From Desulfosoma sp. (GTDB lineage: Bacteria; Desulfobacterota; Syntrophobacteria; Syntrophobacterales; DSM-9756), in contig JBBFKY010000004.1 in NCBI GenBank assembly GCA_037481875.1, positions 1 to 64,000 of the forward strand: DNA of 64,000 nt, written 5' to 3'. Under the pieces are notes generated by a model, which saw only the letters and a program-made list of their open reading frames with translations, was not told the DNA's origin and did no database searches. Position 1 is the first letter of the stretch; each line of letters starts with the position of its first letter. The position numbers and the translations under genes were made by a program. Positions 37,804 to 45,105 of this stretch are shown here, piece after piece.

Positions 37804-38061
37804 ATGTGGAAGGATAAAAGTTTTCCCGTTCGTGTTCGTGCACGACGCGTGGACACCAAATGCGGCCTTTTTGGTCACATGACCGTGGATGAGATTCGGG
37901 AACGCATTGTTGGGGATCAGCTCAATGTCACCTGTCCCGAATGTGGGGAAATCCACTTAAGCGTGGAAGAAGCGGAAGCGGCTTCGGCAAGGCGAGTTCG
38001 TGACTCGACGCGTTTCAGAAGGCTTCTTGAAGAAACCGGCGAAAAAGATCTGGACATTTAA
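37804..38061 (+). CDS. Small zinc-ribbon-like protein, unknown function
   Basis: 85 residues starting 21 bases after the MvhD gene, with a weak AGGGCGAAG site. It has DTKCGLFGHMTVDEIRERI and VTCPECGEIHLS; the CPxCG pair plus an upstream Cys and His could bind metal or an Fe-S cluster. Likely the last gene of the electron-transfer cluster. I do not recognise a family and propose no function. Confidence 0.65.
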   Translation: MWKDKSFPVRVRARRVDTKCGLFGHMTVDEIRERIVGDQLNVTCPECGEIHLSVEEAEAASARRVRDSTRFRRLLEETGEKDLDI

Positions 38062-38257
38062 ATTTTGAGCCTGCCTGAAAATGCGGCCTGCAGTCTTTAC
38101 ATCCGTTTTTTGAAAAGCCTTCCTACCGATCGCCTGTCCCCGGCGAGGACGCCGTCCTTCCCAAAACGGGGTCCCATGAATGCGGCTTTTCCGAGCTGCT
38201 GTCGTTTACGCGTTCGTTGATGAAGCATTGCCCGGTGCACTCCTAGGGGTTAAGGAC

Positions 38258-38285
38258 TTGACAGCGGCGTGATGAGAATTATTTT
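38258..38285 (+). promoter_or_regulatory. Putative promoter of hsp20
   Basis: TTGACA (38258-38263), 16-base spacer, TATTTT (38280-38285), about 58 bases before the hsp20 start. The region from 38062 to 38343 holds no other gene. I see no clear heat-shock (CIRCE) inverted repeat. Confidence 0.45.
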
Positions 38286-38343
38286 AAAACCGCAAAGTGA
38301 CGTTGTAGGTCACTGAAAACTTTAAACAAAGGAGGTATTGGAC

Positions 38344-38787
38344 ATGCTCGGATTGGTTCCTCGCACAAGAAGGGAGTCGCTCCTTGCATGGCCCAGAGCC
38401 TTCGACTGGATGGACAGGTTCTTTGAGGAAGCTGTGCCTGCCGTGTGGGGCGACGAAAAGGTCCTGATGCCCGCTTTTGACATTTCGGAAACGGAAGACA
38501 AGATTGTTGTCAAAGCGGATCTTCCCGGTGTGGATGTGAAAGATCTGGACATCAGCATCACGGACAATGTGCTGACCGTCAAAGGGGAGAAGCGTCAGGA
38601 AAAAGAAGAAAAGAGTGAATGCTATCACCGTGTGGAACGCCGCTACGGTTCTTTTGCCCGGTCTTTCACCTTGCCTTCGGAAGTGAAATCCGAGGGTGTG
38701 GAGGCGGTCTACAAAGACGGTGTTCTGCGCATCGAGATTCCCAAAGCTGAAGCTTCTCGGCCCAAGAGGATCGAAGTCAAACACTAA
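38344..38787 (+). CDS. Small heat-shock protein, Hsp20 family
   Basis: 147 residues. ATP-independent holdase chaperone forming oligomers. ATG 38344 follows AAAGGAGG by 11 bases. The alpha-crystallin domain runs from about residue 40 to 140: PAFDISETEDKIVVKADLPG, LTVKGEKRQEKEE, and the C-terminal GVLRIEIPKAE, whose IEI-like motif docks subunits. A strong terminator follows. Confidence 0.93.
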   Translation: MLGLVPRTRRESLLAWPRAFDWMDRFFEEAVPAVWGDEKVLMPAFDISETEDKIVVKADLPGVDVKDLDISITDNVLTVKGEKRQEKEEKSECYHRVERRYGSFARSFTLPSEVKSEGVEAVYKDGVLRIEIPKAEASRPKRIEVKH

Positions 38788-38823
38788 GAACTCTCAATGT
38801 CTGAGCCCGTCAAGGGTTTCAGG

Positions 38824-38853
38824 AAGGAAAGCGGGAGGGATTCCTCCCGCTTT
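38824..38853 (+). terminator. Terminator of hsp20
   Basis: AAAGCGGGAGG (38824-38834), loop GATT, CCTCCCGCTTT (38839-38849) then further T. Eleven base pairs with a T tract. Confidence 0.88.
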
Positions 38854-38954
38854 TTTTGTCCCAACACTTATGGAAATCCCGAAACCGTTTCGCGGCCCCA
38901 GGACGAAAGCTCGAAGATGCAGGCTTGACATGGAATTTGAGTTGTGACAAAAGG

Positions 38955-39150
38955 TTCATTCGAGGCATTGAGTTTTCCAGCATCCCGGAACACGGTGCAA
39001 ATCCGTGGCGGTCCCGCCGCTGTGATCGGGGATGAAGGGGCGCAGAGGTTCGAGGGATCGAACCGGTCACTTTCGGGGACCACCCCGAGGGGAAGGCCGC
39101 ACCTCTTCAGAGGATCCGAGAGCCAGAAGACCTGCTGGAAAACATGAAGC
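38955..39150 (+). ncRNA. Cobalamin riboswitch
   Basis: The core reads GGAACACGGTGCAAATCCGT followed by GGCGGTCCCGCCGCTGTGAT at 38991-39027, the strongly conserved B12-element junction (GGTGnnAATCC and CCCGCnnCTGTGA). The 3' B12 box GAGAGCCAGAAGACCTGC is at about 39118-39135. The ends are estimated. It lies upstream of a peptide gene and a radical SAM gene, with an intrinsic terminator between, so it probably turns them off when adenosylcobalamin is plentiful (inference from typical mechanism). Confidence 0.92.
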
Positions 39151-39171
39151 CGGGTCACCGATGGTAAAGGA

Positions 39172-39217
39172 AGCCCGGAGCAAATCGGCAATCATGCGGA
39201 TTGGCTCCGGGCTTTTT
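39172..39217 (+). terminator. Riboswitch expression-platform terminator
   Basis: AGCCCGGAGC (39172-39181) pairs with GCTCCGGGCT (39204-39213), then TTTTT. An inner AATC/GATT pair extends the hairpin. It begins about 35 bases after the B12 box and ends 54 bases before the peptide ATG, the expected place for a transcription-terminating switch. Confidence 0.85.
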
Positions 39218-39270
39218 CTTTGGTCCGCGACCGAGATGCCGGAACGCCAGGAGAACAAAGGAGGAGAACC

Positions 39271-39390
39271 ATGCAGAAAGTGAACCGTATTCTTTCGTAC
39301 CGTCGACGTTGCCGAAAACTGGGTGAGTCCACCGGATTGTCTCATTACATTTTGCTTACTTCCACACCTGAAAAGAAACAGGAAAAATAG
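39271..39390 (+). CDS. cbpA: CbpA-like modified peptide precursor (39 residues)
   Basis: Starts 6 bases after AAAGGAGGAG, an excellent ribosome site. The peptide begins MQKVNRILSYRRRCRKLG, has one cysteine (Cys14), the segment STGLSHYILLTS and an acidic/lysine tail. Its TAG is immediately followed by the ATG of the radical SAM gene, so the two are coupled. From memory, GLSHYIL-type peptides next to a SPASM radical SAM enzyme and under a cobalamin riboswitch are the CbpA/CbpB system; product and function are not known to me. The modified residue could be in the Cys14 or GLSHY region (guess). Confidence 0.8.
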   Translation: MQKVNRILSYRRRCRKLGESTGLSHYILLTSTPEKKQEK

Positions 39391-40782
39391 ATGAAGGACG
39401 AGGTTTCCTTTGCGGGTCGTCCCCGTTATGCCAACAGTGGCTTCGGGCCGTCGTTTGCCGTTCTGGATATCGGTCTTCCCGATCGGGTTGCGGTGGTGGA
39501 ACCGGAGAGCGCCTTTTGGGCCGTTGTGGATACAGAGGCCCTTCCGGAAGCTTTGTCAGGGGGACTGGTTCAGGACTTTCTGGCGCAAAGCGAGGCGTTT
39601 CAGGAAGAGATGCAACGTCTTCGCTTCGGGTTGATACCTTCGGCGGTCTATTTCAATCCGACGGAACGCTGCAACTTTAACTGCACCTATTGTTATCTTC
39701 CGGAGGACATGCGTCGAAACGGCAAGACCATGACCGTGGAAGAGGTGGCGGAAGCGTTAGAGCGCCTCGCGGGCTACTTTCAAACAACGTTGGAGCCTGG
39801 GACGAAACCGCAGCTCATTTTTCACGGCTCAGAACCCATGCTGGCCCGTGATGCCGTTTTTTCGGCCATTGACCGCTTTCACGACAGGTTCATCTTTGGT
39901 GTTCAGACCAATGCCACCCTCTTGGATGACGAGGCCATAGATTTTCTTACTTCTCGAGGGGTCGGCATCGGGATTTCCCTGGACGCCCATGACGCTTTGA
40001 CGGCGGACAAGGTTCGAAAAAACTGGCATGGCCAAGGGGCTTTTTCAAAGGTGCGCCGGGTGATGGAACAGCTGGCTTCCTATGAGGCCTTTAATGTCAT
40101 CACCACGGTGACTCGAGAAAACGTGACGCTGCTTCCGGACCTGGTGGATTTCTACCACGATGCCGGAGTGGGCGTGATCATGCTCAACCCTGTTCGGTGC
40201 ACCCGTGAAGGAGGACGGAATCTCAAACCCGACGATACCGTTCTCGCTGAAGCTTTCTGCGCGGCTTTGGATAGAACCTACGTTTTGTTTGAAAAGACCG
40301 CGCGAAAGCTTGTGGTGGCCAACTTTGCCAACGTTTTGGCGGGAATCATCGGGCCGACGGGACGACGACTCATGTGCGACATTTCGCCGTGCGGTGGCGG
40401 AAGGTGTTTTTTTGCTGTGTCCGCCCACGGCGATCTTTTTCCGTGCAGTGAGTTCCTGGGGTTTCCCGAATATCGCGGTGGGAACCTCTTTCAGAACGAT
40501 ATTCAAGACGTCCTGAAGAGTCGACCGTTTCAGGCCGTGACGACTCGTGTGGTGGAACGAGTGGAACCCTGCCGCCGTTGTGCTGTGCGGCATTTCTGTG
40601 GAGCCCCCTGTCCTGCGGAAGTGCAAGCGGTCCGTGGGACTCTGGAAGCGCCGAGCCCGTACTGCCGGTTTTACGAAGAGCAGGTCCGTTATGCTTTTCG
40701 CGTGGTGGCTCAGGGTAGGGAAGCAGCCTATCTCTGGAACGGATGGGAATCGGAAACCGAAGAAACCTTTCGGTGTGCTTGA
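39391..40782 (+). CDS. cbpB: Radical SAM/SPASM peptide-modifying enzyme CbpB
   Basis: 463 residues. The radical SAM cluster motif CNFNCTYC is at about residue 93-100, with TERC just before it; HGSEPML and QTNATLLDD are typical of the TIM barrel. The C-terminal SPASM-type region has seven or more cysteines (CDISPCGGGRC, FPCSEF, CRRCAVRHFCGAPC, SPYCRFYEE) for auxiliary Fe-S clusters, as in peptide maturases and sulfatase-maturating enzymes. No B12-binding domain is present, so B12 enters through the riboswitch only. The substrate is very likely the 39-residue peptide encoded directly upstream. Confidence 0.9.
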   Translation: MKDEVSFAGRPRYANSGFGPSFAVLDIGLPDRVAVVEPESAFWAVVDTEALPEALSGGLVQDFLAQSEAFQEEMQRLRFGLIPSAVYFNPTERCNFNCTYCYLPEDMRRNGKTMTVEEVAEALERLAGYFQTTLEPGTKPQLIFHGSEPMLARDAVFSAIDRFHDRFIFGVQTNATLLDDEAIDFLTSRGVGIGISLDAHDALTADKVRKNWHGQGAFSKVRRVMEQLASYEAFNVITTVTRENVTLLPDLVDFYHDAGVGVIMLNPVRCTREGGRNLKPDDTVLAEAFCAALDRTYVLFEKTARKLVVANFANVLAGIIGPTGRRLMCDISPCGGGRCFFAVSAHGDLFPCSEFLGFPEYRGGNLFQNDIQDVLKSRPFQAVTTRVVERVEPCRRCAVRHFCGAPCPAEVQAVRGTLEAPSPYCRFYEEQVRYAFRVVAQGREAAYLWNGWESETEETFRCA

Positions 40783-40808
40783 CGTGATGATGGTCGCGGA
40801 CTGAAACC

Positions 40809-40853
40809 GAGCGCCTGTGGATGCCGAAAACGGCAGCACAGGCGCTCCTTTTT
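40809..40853 (+). terminator. Terminator of cbpAB
   Basis: GAGCGCCTGTG (40809-40819) pairs with CACAGGCGCTC (40837-40847), then CTTTTTT. The T run touches the TAA of the convergent gspG gene. Confidence 0.87.
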
Positions 40854-41326
40854 TACTGCCAGCTCACCACGTCGGCGTTTTCTCCTTCTCCCCCTTCTTG
40901 TCCGTCGGCTCCCAAGGAATACAGGTCGTAGTCTCCATGCTGCCCAGGACTTCGATAAACATAATCGCGACCCCACGGATCCTTGGGAACATCCTTGGGC
41001 AAATAAGGTCCATCCCAGGTGTCATACCCGGGGTTGGCACGTAAAGCCCGCAGACCCTGTTCAGTGGTAGGGTAGCGTCCCACATCCAATCGATAAGCGT
41101 CTAGAGCCGTACCCAAAAGAGCGATCTGAGCCTTGGCGGCCTTGATCTTAGAGGTTCCCACCTTTTGGAACATTTTGGGGGCCACCAAAGCGGCCAAAAG
41201 CCCCAAGATGACCATGACGATCAACAATTCGATGAGCGTAAAGCCGAGGCGACTCCGCTTCGGATTCCATTTCCGTTCGTCTTTTGGTCGATTCCATCGT
41301 CTGTGCATACCGAGCCTTGCCTCCAT
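40853..41326 (-). CDS. gspG: Type II secretion major pseudopilin GspG
   Basis: 157 residues (or 151 from ATG 41308). The prepilin site is LGFTLIELLIVMVILGLLAA: cleavage after Gly, a Phe at +1 and Glu at +5, then a hydrophobic helix. The body has YPTTEQGLRALRANPG and DPWGRDYVYRSPGQHGDYDL, the calcium-binding GspG signature. It stands alone; no other gsp genes are in the window. Confidence 0.9.
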   Translation of the reverse strand: MEARLGMHRRWNRPKDERKWNPKRSRLGFTLIELLIVMVILGLLAALVAPKMFQKVGTSKIKAAKAQIALLGTALDAYRLDVGRYPTTEQGLRALRANPGYDTWDGPYLPKDVPKDPWGRDYVYRSPGQHGDYDLYSLGADGQEGGEGENADVVSWQ

Positions 41327-41559
41327 GAAGGATTGTGTGCTGCTGCTCTAAAAGGCTTCCCCGGCCCTGAAAAGGCCGGTCACGGTCTTGAAGCCTAAAG
41401 GCTTTGAGGGTGTCTGTCAACTGGCTGTTCCTTAAATGATTCGAGCGTCGTTGTGATAAATCTAGGGATGCCGTTGGAGAACTCCACATAAGCCATGACG
41501 GGCGAGGCGATTTTACGAGGTGGAAGGGCGGTGCATCGTAGCTCTACGTTTGGTGCTTG

Positions 41560-42057
41560 TCATCTGTGGTTTAGTTTTTTTTCAGGGTATGGCGGCTTGG
41601 AGGCCTGAAGAAGGCCGCTGGCGATTCCCCAGCTGCGGACCAGACTCATAAAGGATGCCGGCAAGGGTACATCCCGCTCCAAAACAAGGATCCCCAGTTT
41701 CTGAGCCTGTTTCAGAATGTTCGTGGAATCCCTTCCTTCCAGACGATCACACAAGCATTGCATGCGAAGGGCGTCCGTGATGGGAGCCTTGAGGGGTGCA
41801 AGTTCTCTCGGTATTTCCCGAAGAAGCTCTTGAATCTGCTCGGCATGGCGGAGAGCAAAAGAAAGATGGGGCTCTTCGGATGGGGCATGCCCGAAAAGCT
41901 CATTGACGGCGGCACCCGTAAGACGTACGGCCTGATCGGAGTGAAGCATGGGGCGGCTTTTGCGAATATGCTCCTTCAGGTGCTTGAACAGCACCATTTT
42001 GATCACATCCACCCCTTCCCGTAAAATGGGCACAAGTTTTTCCGGCGTTGCCTCCAT
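41560..42057 (-). CDS. Hypothetical protein, unknown
   Basis: 165 residues, mostly helical (VIKMVLFKHLKEHIRKSR, HAEQIQELLREIPREL). No motif I can recognise, no signal peptide and no membrane segment. It lies between the orphan gspG and a DUF4870-like gene, all on the minus strand but 230 bases apart from gspG. Coding use resembles neighbours, so I accept it as a gene. Confidence 0.55.
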   Translation of the reverse strand: MEATPEKLVPILREGVDVIKMVLFKHLKEHIRKSRPMLHSDQAVRLTGAAVNELFGHAPSEEPHLSFALRHAEQIQELLREIPRELAPLKAPITDALRMQCLCDRLEGRDSTNILKQAQKLGILVLERDVPLPASFMSLVRSWGIASGLLQASKPPYPEKKLNHR

Positions 42058-42079
42058 CGTTTTTCTCCAAACCTTTGTC

Positions 42080-42511
42080 CTACAAGGTTTCTTTTTCTCG
42101 CAGGCTTCGAATGGCTTCGGTTTCCCTTAGCAACCTCCAGAACACCAACGGATACGTAAAAAGACGGCCTTCACTGGCGGCGACTCCCGCACGCGCGATC
42201 CAGTAAAGATCCGTCAGGGCCACGGCCCAGAGCCAAAGCGTCGCCGCCATGCCGGGAAGCAGCATGGCTCCAAGAGCCCCGTAAACCGTCATGGTGATTT
42301 GAAAATTCAGGGATTCTCTTCCGGCCCAGTCGATCTTTGGTGATTTTTTCCGCTTCACCAGCCAGACACTCAGGGGACACAGGAGATGTCCTACGGGAAG
42401 CCACACGGTGCTGGTAGGAATCCACCAAATGACCCCGAGAAAGGCACTGAAGTGACACAGGGACGCCCAGGTGCCGATATCGTCTTCATCCTTCGGCTGG
42501 TTTGAGGTCAT
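42080..42511 (-). CDS. DUF4870-family membrane protein
   Basis: 143 residues from ATG 42511; a longer frame to 42586 exists. LCHFSAFLGVIWWIP, LLCPLSVWLVKRKKSPKIDW and ESLNFQITMTVYGALGAML are the typical DUF4870 pattern (CHLSA, GPLIVWLIKK, LNFQIT), with three to four hydrophobic segments. Function of the family is not known to me. Ends 22 bases before the unknown gene on the same strand, so probably co-transcribed with it. Confidence 0.82.
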   Translation of the reverse strand: MTSNQPKDEDDIGTWASLCHFSAFLGVIWWIPTSTVWLPVGHLLCPLSVWLVKRKKSPKIDWAGRESLNFQITMTVYGALGAMLLPGMAATLWLWAVALTDLYWIARAGVAASEGRLFTYPLVFWRLLRETEAIRSLREKETL

Positions 42512-42813
42512 GGGGATGCCCTTTTTTTGTGAGTCTGCTTTTTCTGCTTTTTCGAGTTGTGACAGATAACTAGGTATTACTAGCACAAAAATTGTCGTGG
42601 GGCAAAAGGTTCCACGAAGGTTGTTTGATTAACAGGGCACACTCCAATGTCCTTGGACGTGCCTTGCGCTTTTGAAGGGTGGGCATCCTTATGGTTCGGC
42701 GTGACTCGAAAACAGTGTCTTCCTGTCGGGGGTCATCCTTTGGTGTGAGAGGAAGAGGCGGACGCACGAAAGCGCATCCGCCCAAAAAAGGCCTCGCGTT
42801 TCAGAACGATCGC
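42512..42813. other. 300 bases without a gene
   Basis: No coding sequence recognised. A long inverted repeat at about 42755-42780 (GGCGGACGCAC, loop GAAA, GCGCATCCGCC) is followed on the plus strand by A rather than T, so it is not an obvious terminator. Confidence 0.5.
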
Positions 42814-43023
42814 TTACGTTTCTTTGGCAAAGGAAGCTGCGGATTTGCTTTGCAGAGCCTTGAAGCCAAAAACCACACAGGTGGTTTTGCAAGATCCGCA
42901 TTCGATGCATTTTTTCGTGTTAGTGAGGGCGCTGTCATCCAGTTCGGTGGTGGCGTGCAGCACACAAACATGAGTAGCATAGCACGACGTACCCAGATGG
43001 GCACAAACGTTCTTAGGCGTGGC
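42814..43023 (-). pseudogene. Ferredoxin-like open frame lacking a standard start
   Basis: 69 residues open in the same frame directly after the TAA of the fragment below. The sequence begins ACG-CCT-AAG (T-PKNVCAHLGTSCYATH) and contains the [4Fe-4S] motif CIECGSCKTTC. An AAGGAG lies seven bases before the ACG, exactly where an ATG would be expected, so this looks like a gene whose ATG became ACG, or one starting with a non-standard codon. No family assigned. Confidence 0.55.
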
Positions 43024-43250
43024 TTACTCCTTCTCCGGAGACTTCACGACAAGGCCGTTTTTGATGCCCGCCTGCGGGTCCATGCCGCAGATGTTTTCTC
43101 CAGCCACTACCAACACACCGGAAATGGCGGCCCCTACGGCCACGTCTTTCCAGTGGATGCGAGCGATCTCCGTCGGCCCCACGGCCCCGGTGAAAACAGG
43201 AAAATCCATCTTGATGGATTCATCGGCAGCAACTGCGTTGTGGGACGCCG
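43024..43250 (-). pseudogene. Fragment of FMN-binding glutamate synthase family protein (middle part)
   Basis: On the minus strand the frame reads ...ESIKMDFPVFTGAVGPTE, IARIHWKDVAVGAAISGV and ENICGMDPQAGIKNGLVVKS, then a stop at 43024. I recognise the FMN-binding domain start (FPVFTGALGSTDIARKNW in the intact family). It lacks both the N-terminal part and the long C-terminal FMN barrel, so it is a truncated remnant. The missing N-terminal part lies on the opposite strand at 43,453-43,790. Confidence 0.68.
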
Positions 43251-43370
43251 TTTATTGTCCCGTTGACAAACCCTGGCATACATTTTAAAGAATCCTTCGT
43301 TTTTTTTTGTAGCGACAAAGTCCCTGTGCACAACGGCGTGCAAAAATCGGGGAGCTTTTCAAAGGACGAT

Positions 43371-43416
43371 GGCGTCCAATCTTCTTCGCACGAGAAGAAG
43401 AGGGCGCCTTTTTGTT
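43371..43416 (+). terminator. Hairpin with T run before the glutamate synthase remnant
   Basis: GGCGTCC...TCTTCTTC, loop GCAC, GAGAAGA...GGGCGCC then TTTTTG. The stem has small mismatches. It may be a terminator or attenuator for the leader of the plus-strand remnant. Confidence 0.6.
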
Positions 43417-43452
43417 TTATAGGGACCAACATTATATAAGGAGGATTCCGGT

Positions 43453-43790
43453 ATGTCTGACAGCTAGGCGAACCGAAGTGCAGCGATTCTAGCGACCACG
43501 CGGGTTGAACCGGCTCCCATATCAGGCATTTGTGTACCTGTCCGGAAGGCTGTGAGGGATCCTGTGAGATCGGTTGTTCCGCGCTCAAGGGCGGGGAAAT
43601 GACTTACTCCGCAACCTTTCGGAAAGATCACGGCAGGGGCCGACAAAGACTATCCCGTGGAGTTTCCTTTCCTCGACATTCAAGCAATCTGTGTGGGCAA
43701 CATGGGACTCGTCGGTTGATCTTGAGGTGGCCACGTTTCCGGCCGTGGACTGAACGACGGGGGCCGGCTGAGGAGGAAGGTGGGATTAAG
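43453..43790 (+). pseudogene. Fragment of FMN-binding glutamate synthase family protein (N-terminus)
   Basis: An intact AAGGAGG precedes ATG 43453. The start reads MSDS then TAG, then ANRSAAILATTRVEPAP and ISGIC; a shifted frame gives CTCPEGCEGSCEIGCSALKG; another gives PQPFGKITAGADKDYPVEF and LDIQAICVGNMG; a fourth gives DLEVATFPAVD. Read together this is the Cys-rich N-terminal part of the FMN-binding glutamate synthase family. Several stops and frame changes make it a dead gene. gdhA starts 39 bases later. Confidence 0.68.
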
Positions 43791-43828
43791 GATCTGTGAC
43801 GCGAACAGAGCTTAAAGGAGGCGGAATC

Positions 43829-45079
43829 ATGAAGGAACAGTTGAACCCGTTTGCAATCGCACAAAGGCAGTTGGATAAAGCGGCTGAAAAGCTCGGGCTG
43901 GATGAGGCGACACATGAATTTTTACGCTGGCCCATGAGGGAATATGCTTTTACGATGCCGGTTCGCATGGATGACGGAAGTACAAGAATTTTTCGTGGCT
44001 TTCGAGTGCAATACAACATCGCCCGTGGTCCGGCTAAGGGAGGTTTGCGTTGGCATCCGGATGAAACTCTCGACACGGTGCGCGCTTTGGCGGCATGGAT
44101 GACCTGGAAAACCTCGGTTGTGGATATTCCCCTTGGAGGAGGCAAGGGGGGAATAGTCTGCAATCCCAAAGAGCTTTCCGAAGGGGAAAAAGAGCGTTTA
44201 GCTCGAGCCTACATCCGGGCCGTAGCAGGTATTTTGGGCGTGACCAAGGACGTGCCGGCTCCTGATGTCTACACCACTCCTCAAATCATGGCCTGGATGA
44301 TGGACGAATATGAAACCATCGTCGGCCAACATCATCCCGGAGTCATCACCGGGAAACCCGTGCCCCTGGGAGGTTCTCTCGGACGCCATGATGCGACGGC
44401 TCGTGGAGGCATCTATGTGACGCGGGAGGCAGCCAAGGTTTACGGGATCACTTTGGATGGAGCTTCCATGGCTATTCAGGGATTCGGCAATGCAGGCCAA
44501 TATGCGGCTTTGCTGGGCTCCGAACTGCTAGGTCTCAAGTTGGTGGCGGCTTCCGATTCCCAAGGGGGTGTCTATAATCCCAAAGGCTTGGACCCTCACG
44601 AACTGGTTGAATTCAAGAAAAAGACCGGATCCGTGATAGGCTTTCCCGGTGCGGAGTCTATAACAAACGCTGAGCTTTTGGAATTGGATGTGACCGTTTT
44701 ATTTCCCTCAGCCTTGGAGAATGTCATTACGGAGGAAAATGCCGCTCGTGTTCGTGCTCGCATGATATGCGAACTAGCCAATGGGCCGACGACTCCCGAA
44801 GCCGACGCCGTCCTGCAAGAAAAAGGCATTATCGCCCTGCCGGATTTTTTGGCCAATGCCGGAGGTGTGACGGTGTCTTACTTTGAACAAGTGCAGAATA
44901 CGTATAATTTTTATTGGGAATTGAAAGAGGTGCATGCTCGACTGGATGAGAAGATGTGCCATGCTTTTCATGATGTACATGCCATGGCGGAGCGACATCG
45001 TGTTGGGCTTCGAGAAGCGGCCTACTTGGTGAGCGTGGCACGGGTCGCCGAAGCGTGTAAGCTGCGAGGTTGGGTCTAA
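43829..45079 (+). CDS. gdhA: Glutamate dehydrogenase
   Basis: 416 residues from ATG 43829 behind AAAGGAGG; the frame is open to 43796. Catalyses 2-oxoglutarate + NH3 + NAD(P)H = glutamate. Substrate domain: [15 protein letters not shown] and the catalytic-lysine region [12 protein letters not shown]. Cofactor domain: [15 protein letters not shown]. The usual hexameric GDH size (about 415). Follows a dead glutamate synthase fragment and precedes the PPDK-N gene by 26 bases. Confidence 0.94.
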   Translation: MKEQLNPFAIAQRQLDKAAEKLGLDEATHEFLRWPMREYAFTMPVRMDDGSTRIFRGFRVQYNIARGPAKGGLRWHPDETLDTVRALAAWMTWKTSVVDIPLGGGKGGIVCNPKELSEGEKERLARAYIRAVAGILGVTKDVPAPDVYTTPQIMAWMMDEYETIVGQHHPGVITGKPVPLGGSLGRHDATARGGIYVTREAAKVYGITLDGASMAIQGFGNAGQYAALLGSELLGLKLVAASDSQGGVYNPKGLDPHELVEFKKKTGSVIGFPGAESITNAELLELDVTVLFPSALENVITEENAARVRARMICELANGPTTPEADAVLQEKGIIALPDFLANAGGVTVSYFEQVQNTYNFYWELKEVHARLDEKMCHAFHDVHAMAERHRVGLREAAYLVSVARVAEACKLRGWV

Positions 45080-45105
45080 AGGTCAAAGCCAAAGGCGGAT
45101 GGCAT

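Noticed and set aside
38062-38343. CIRCE-type heat-shock operator before hsp20
   Set aside because: No TTAGCACTC-N9-GAGTGCTAA-like inverted repeat is present; only a plain sigma-70-like promoter is visible.
43453-43480. In-frame TAG after MSDS as a possible pyrrolysine codon
   Set aside because: Further frame changes and stops downstream show that the gene is decayed, so readthrough is not needed.
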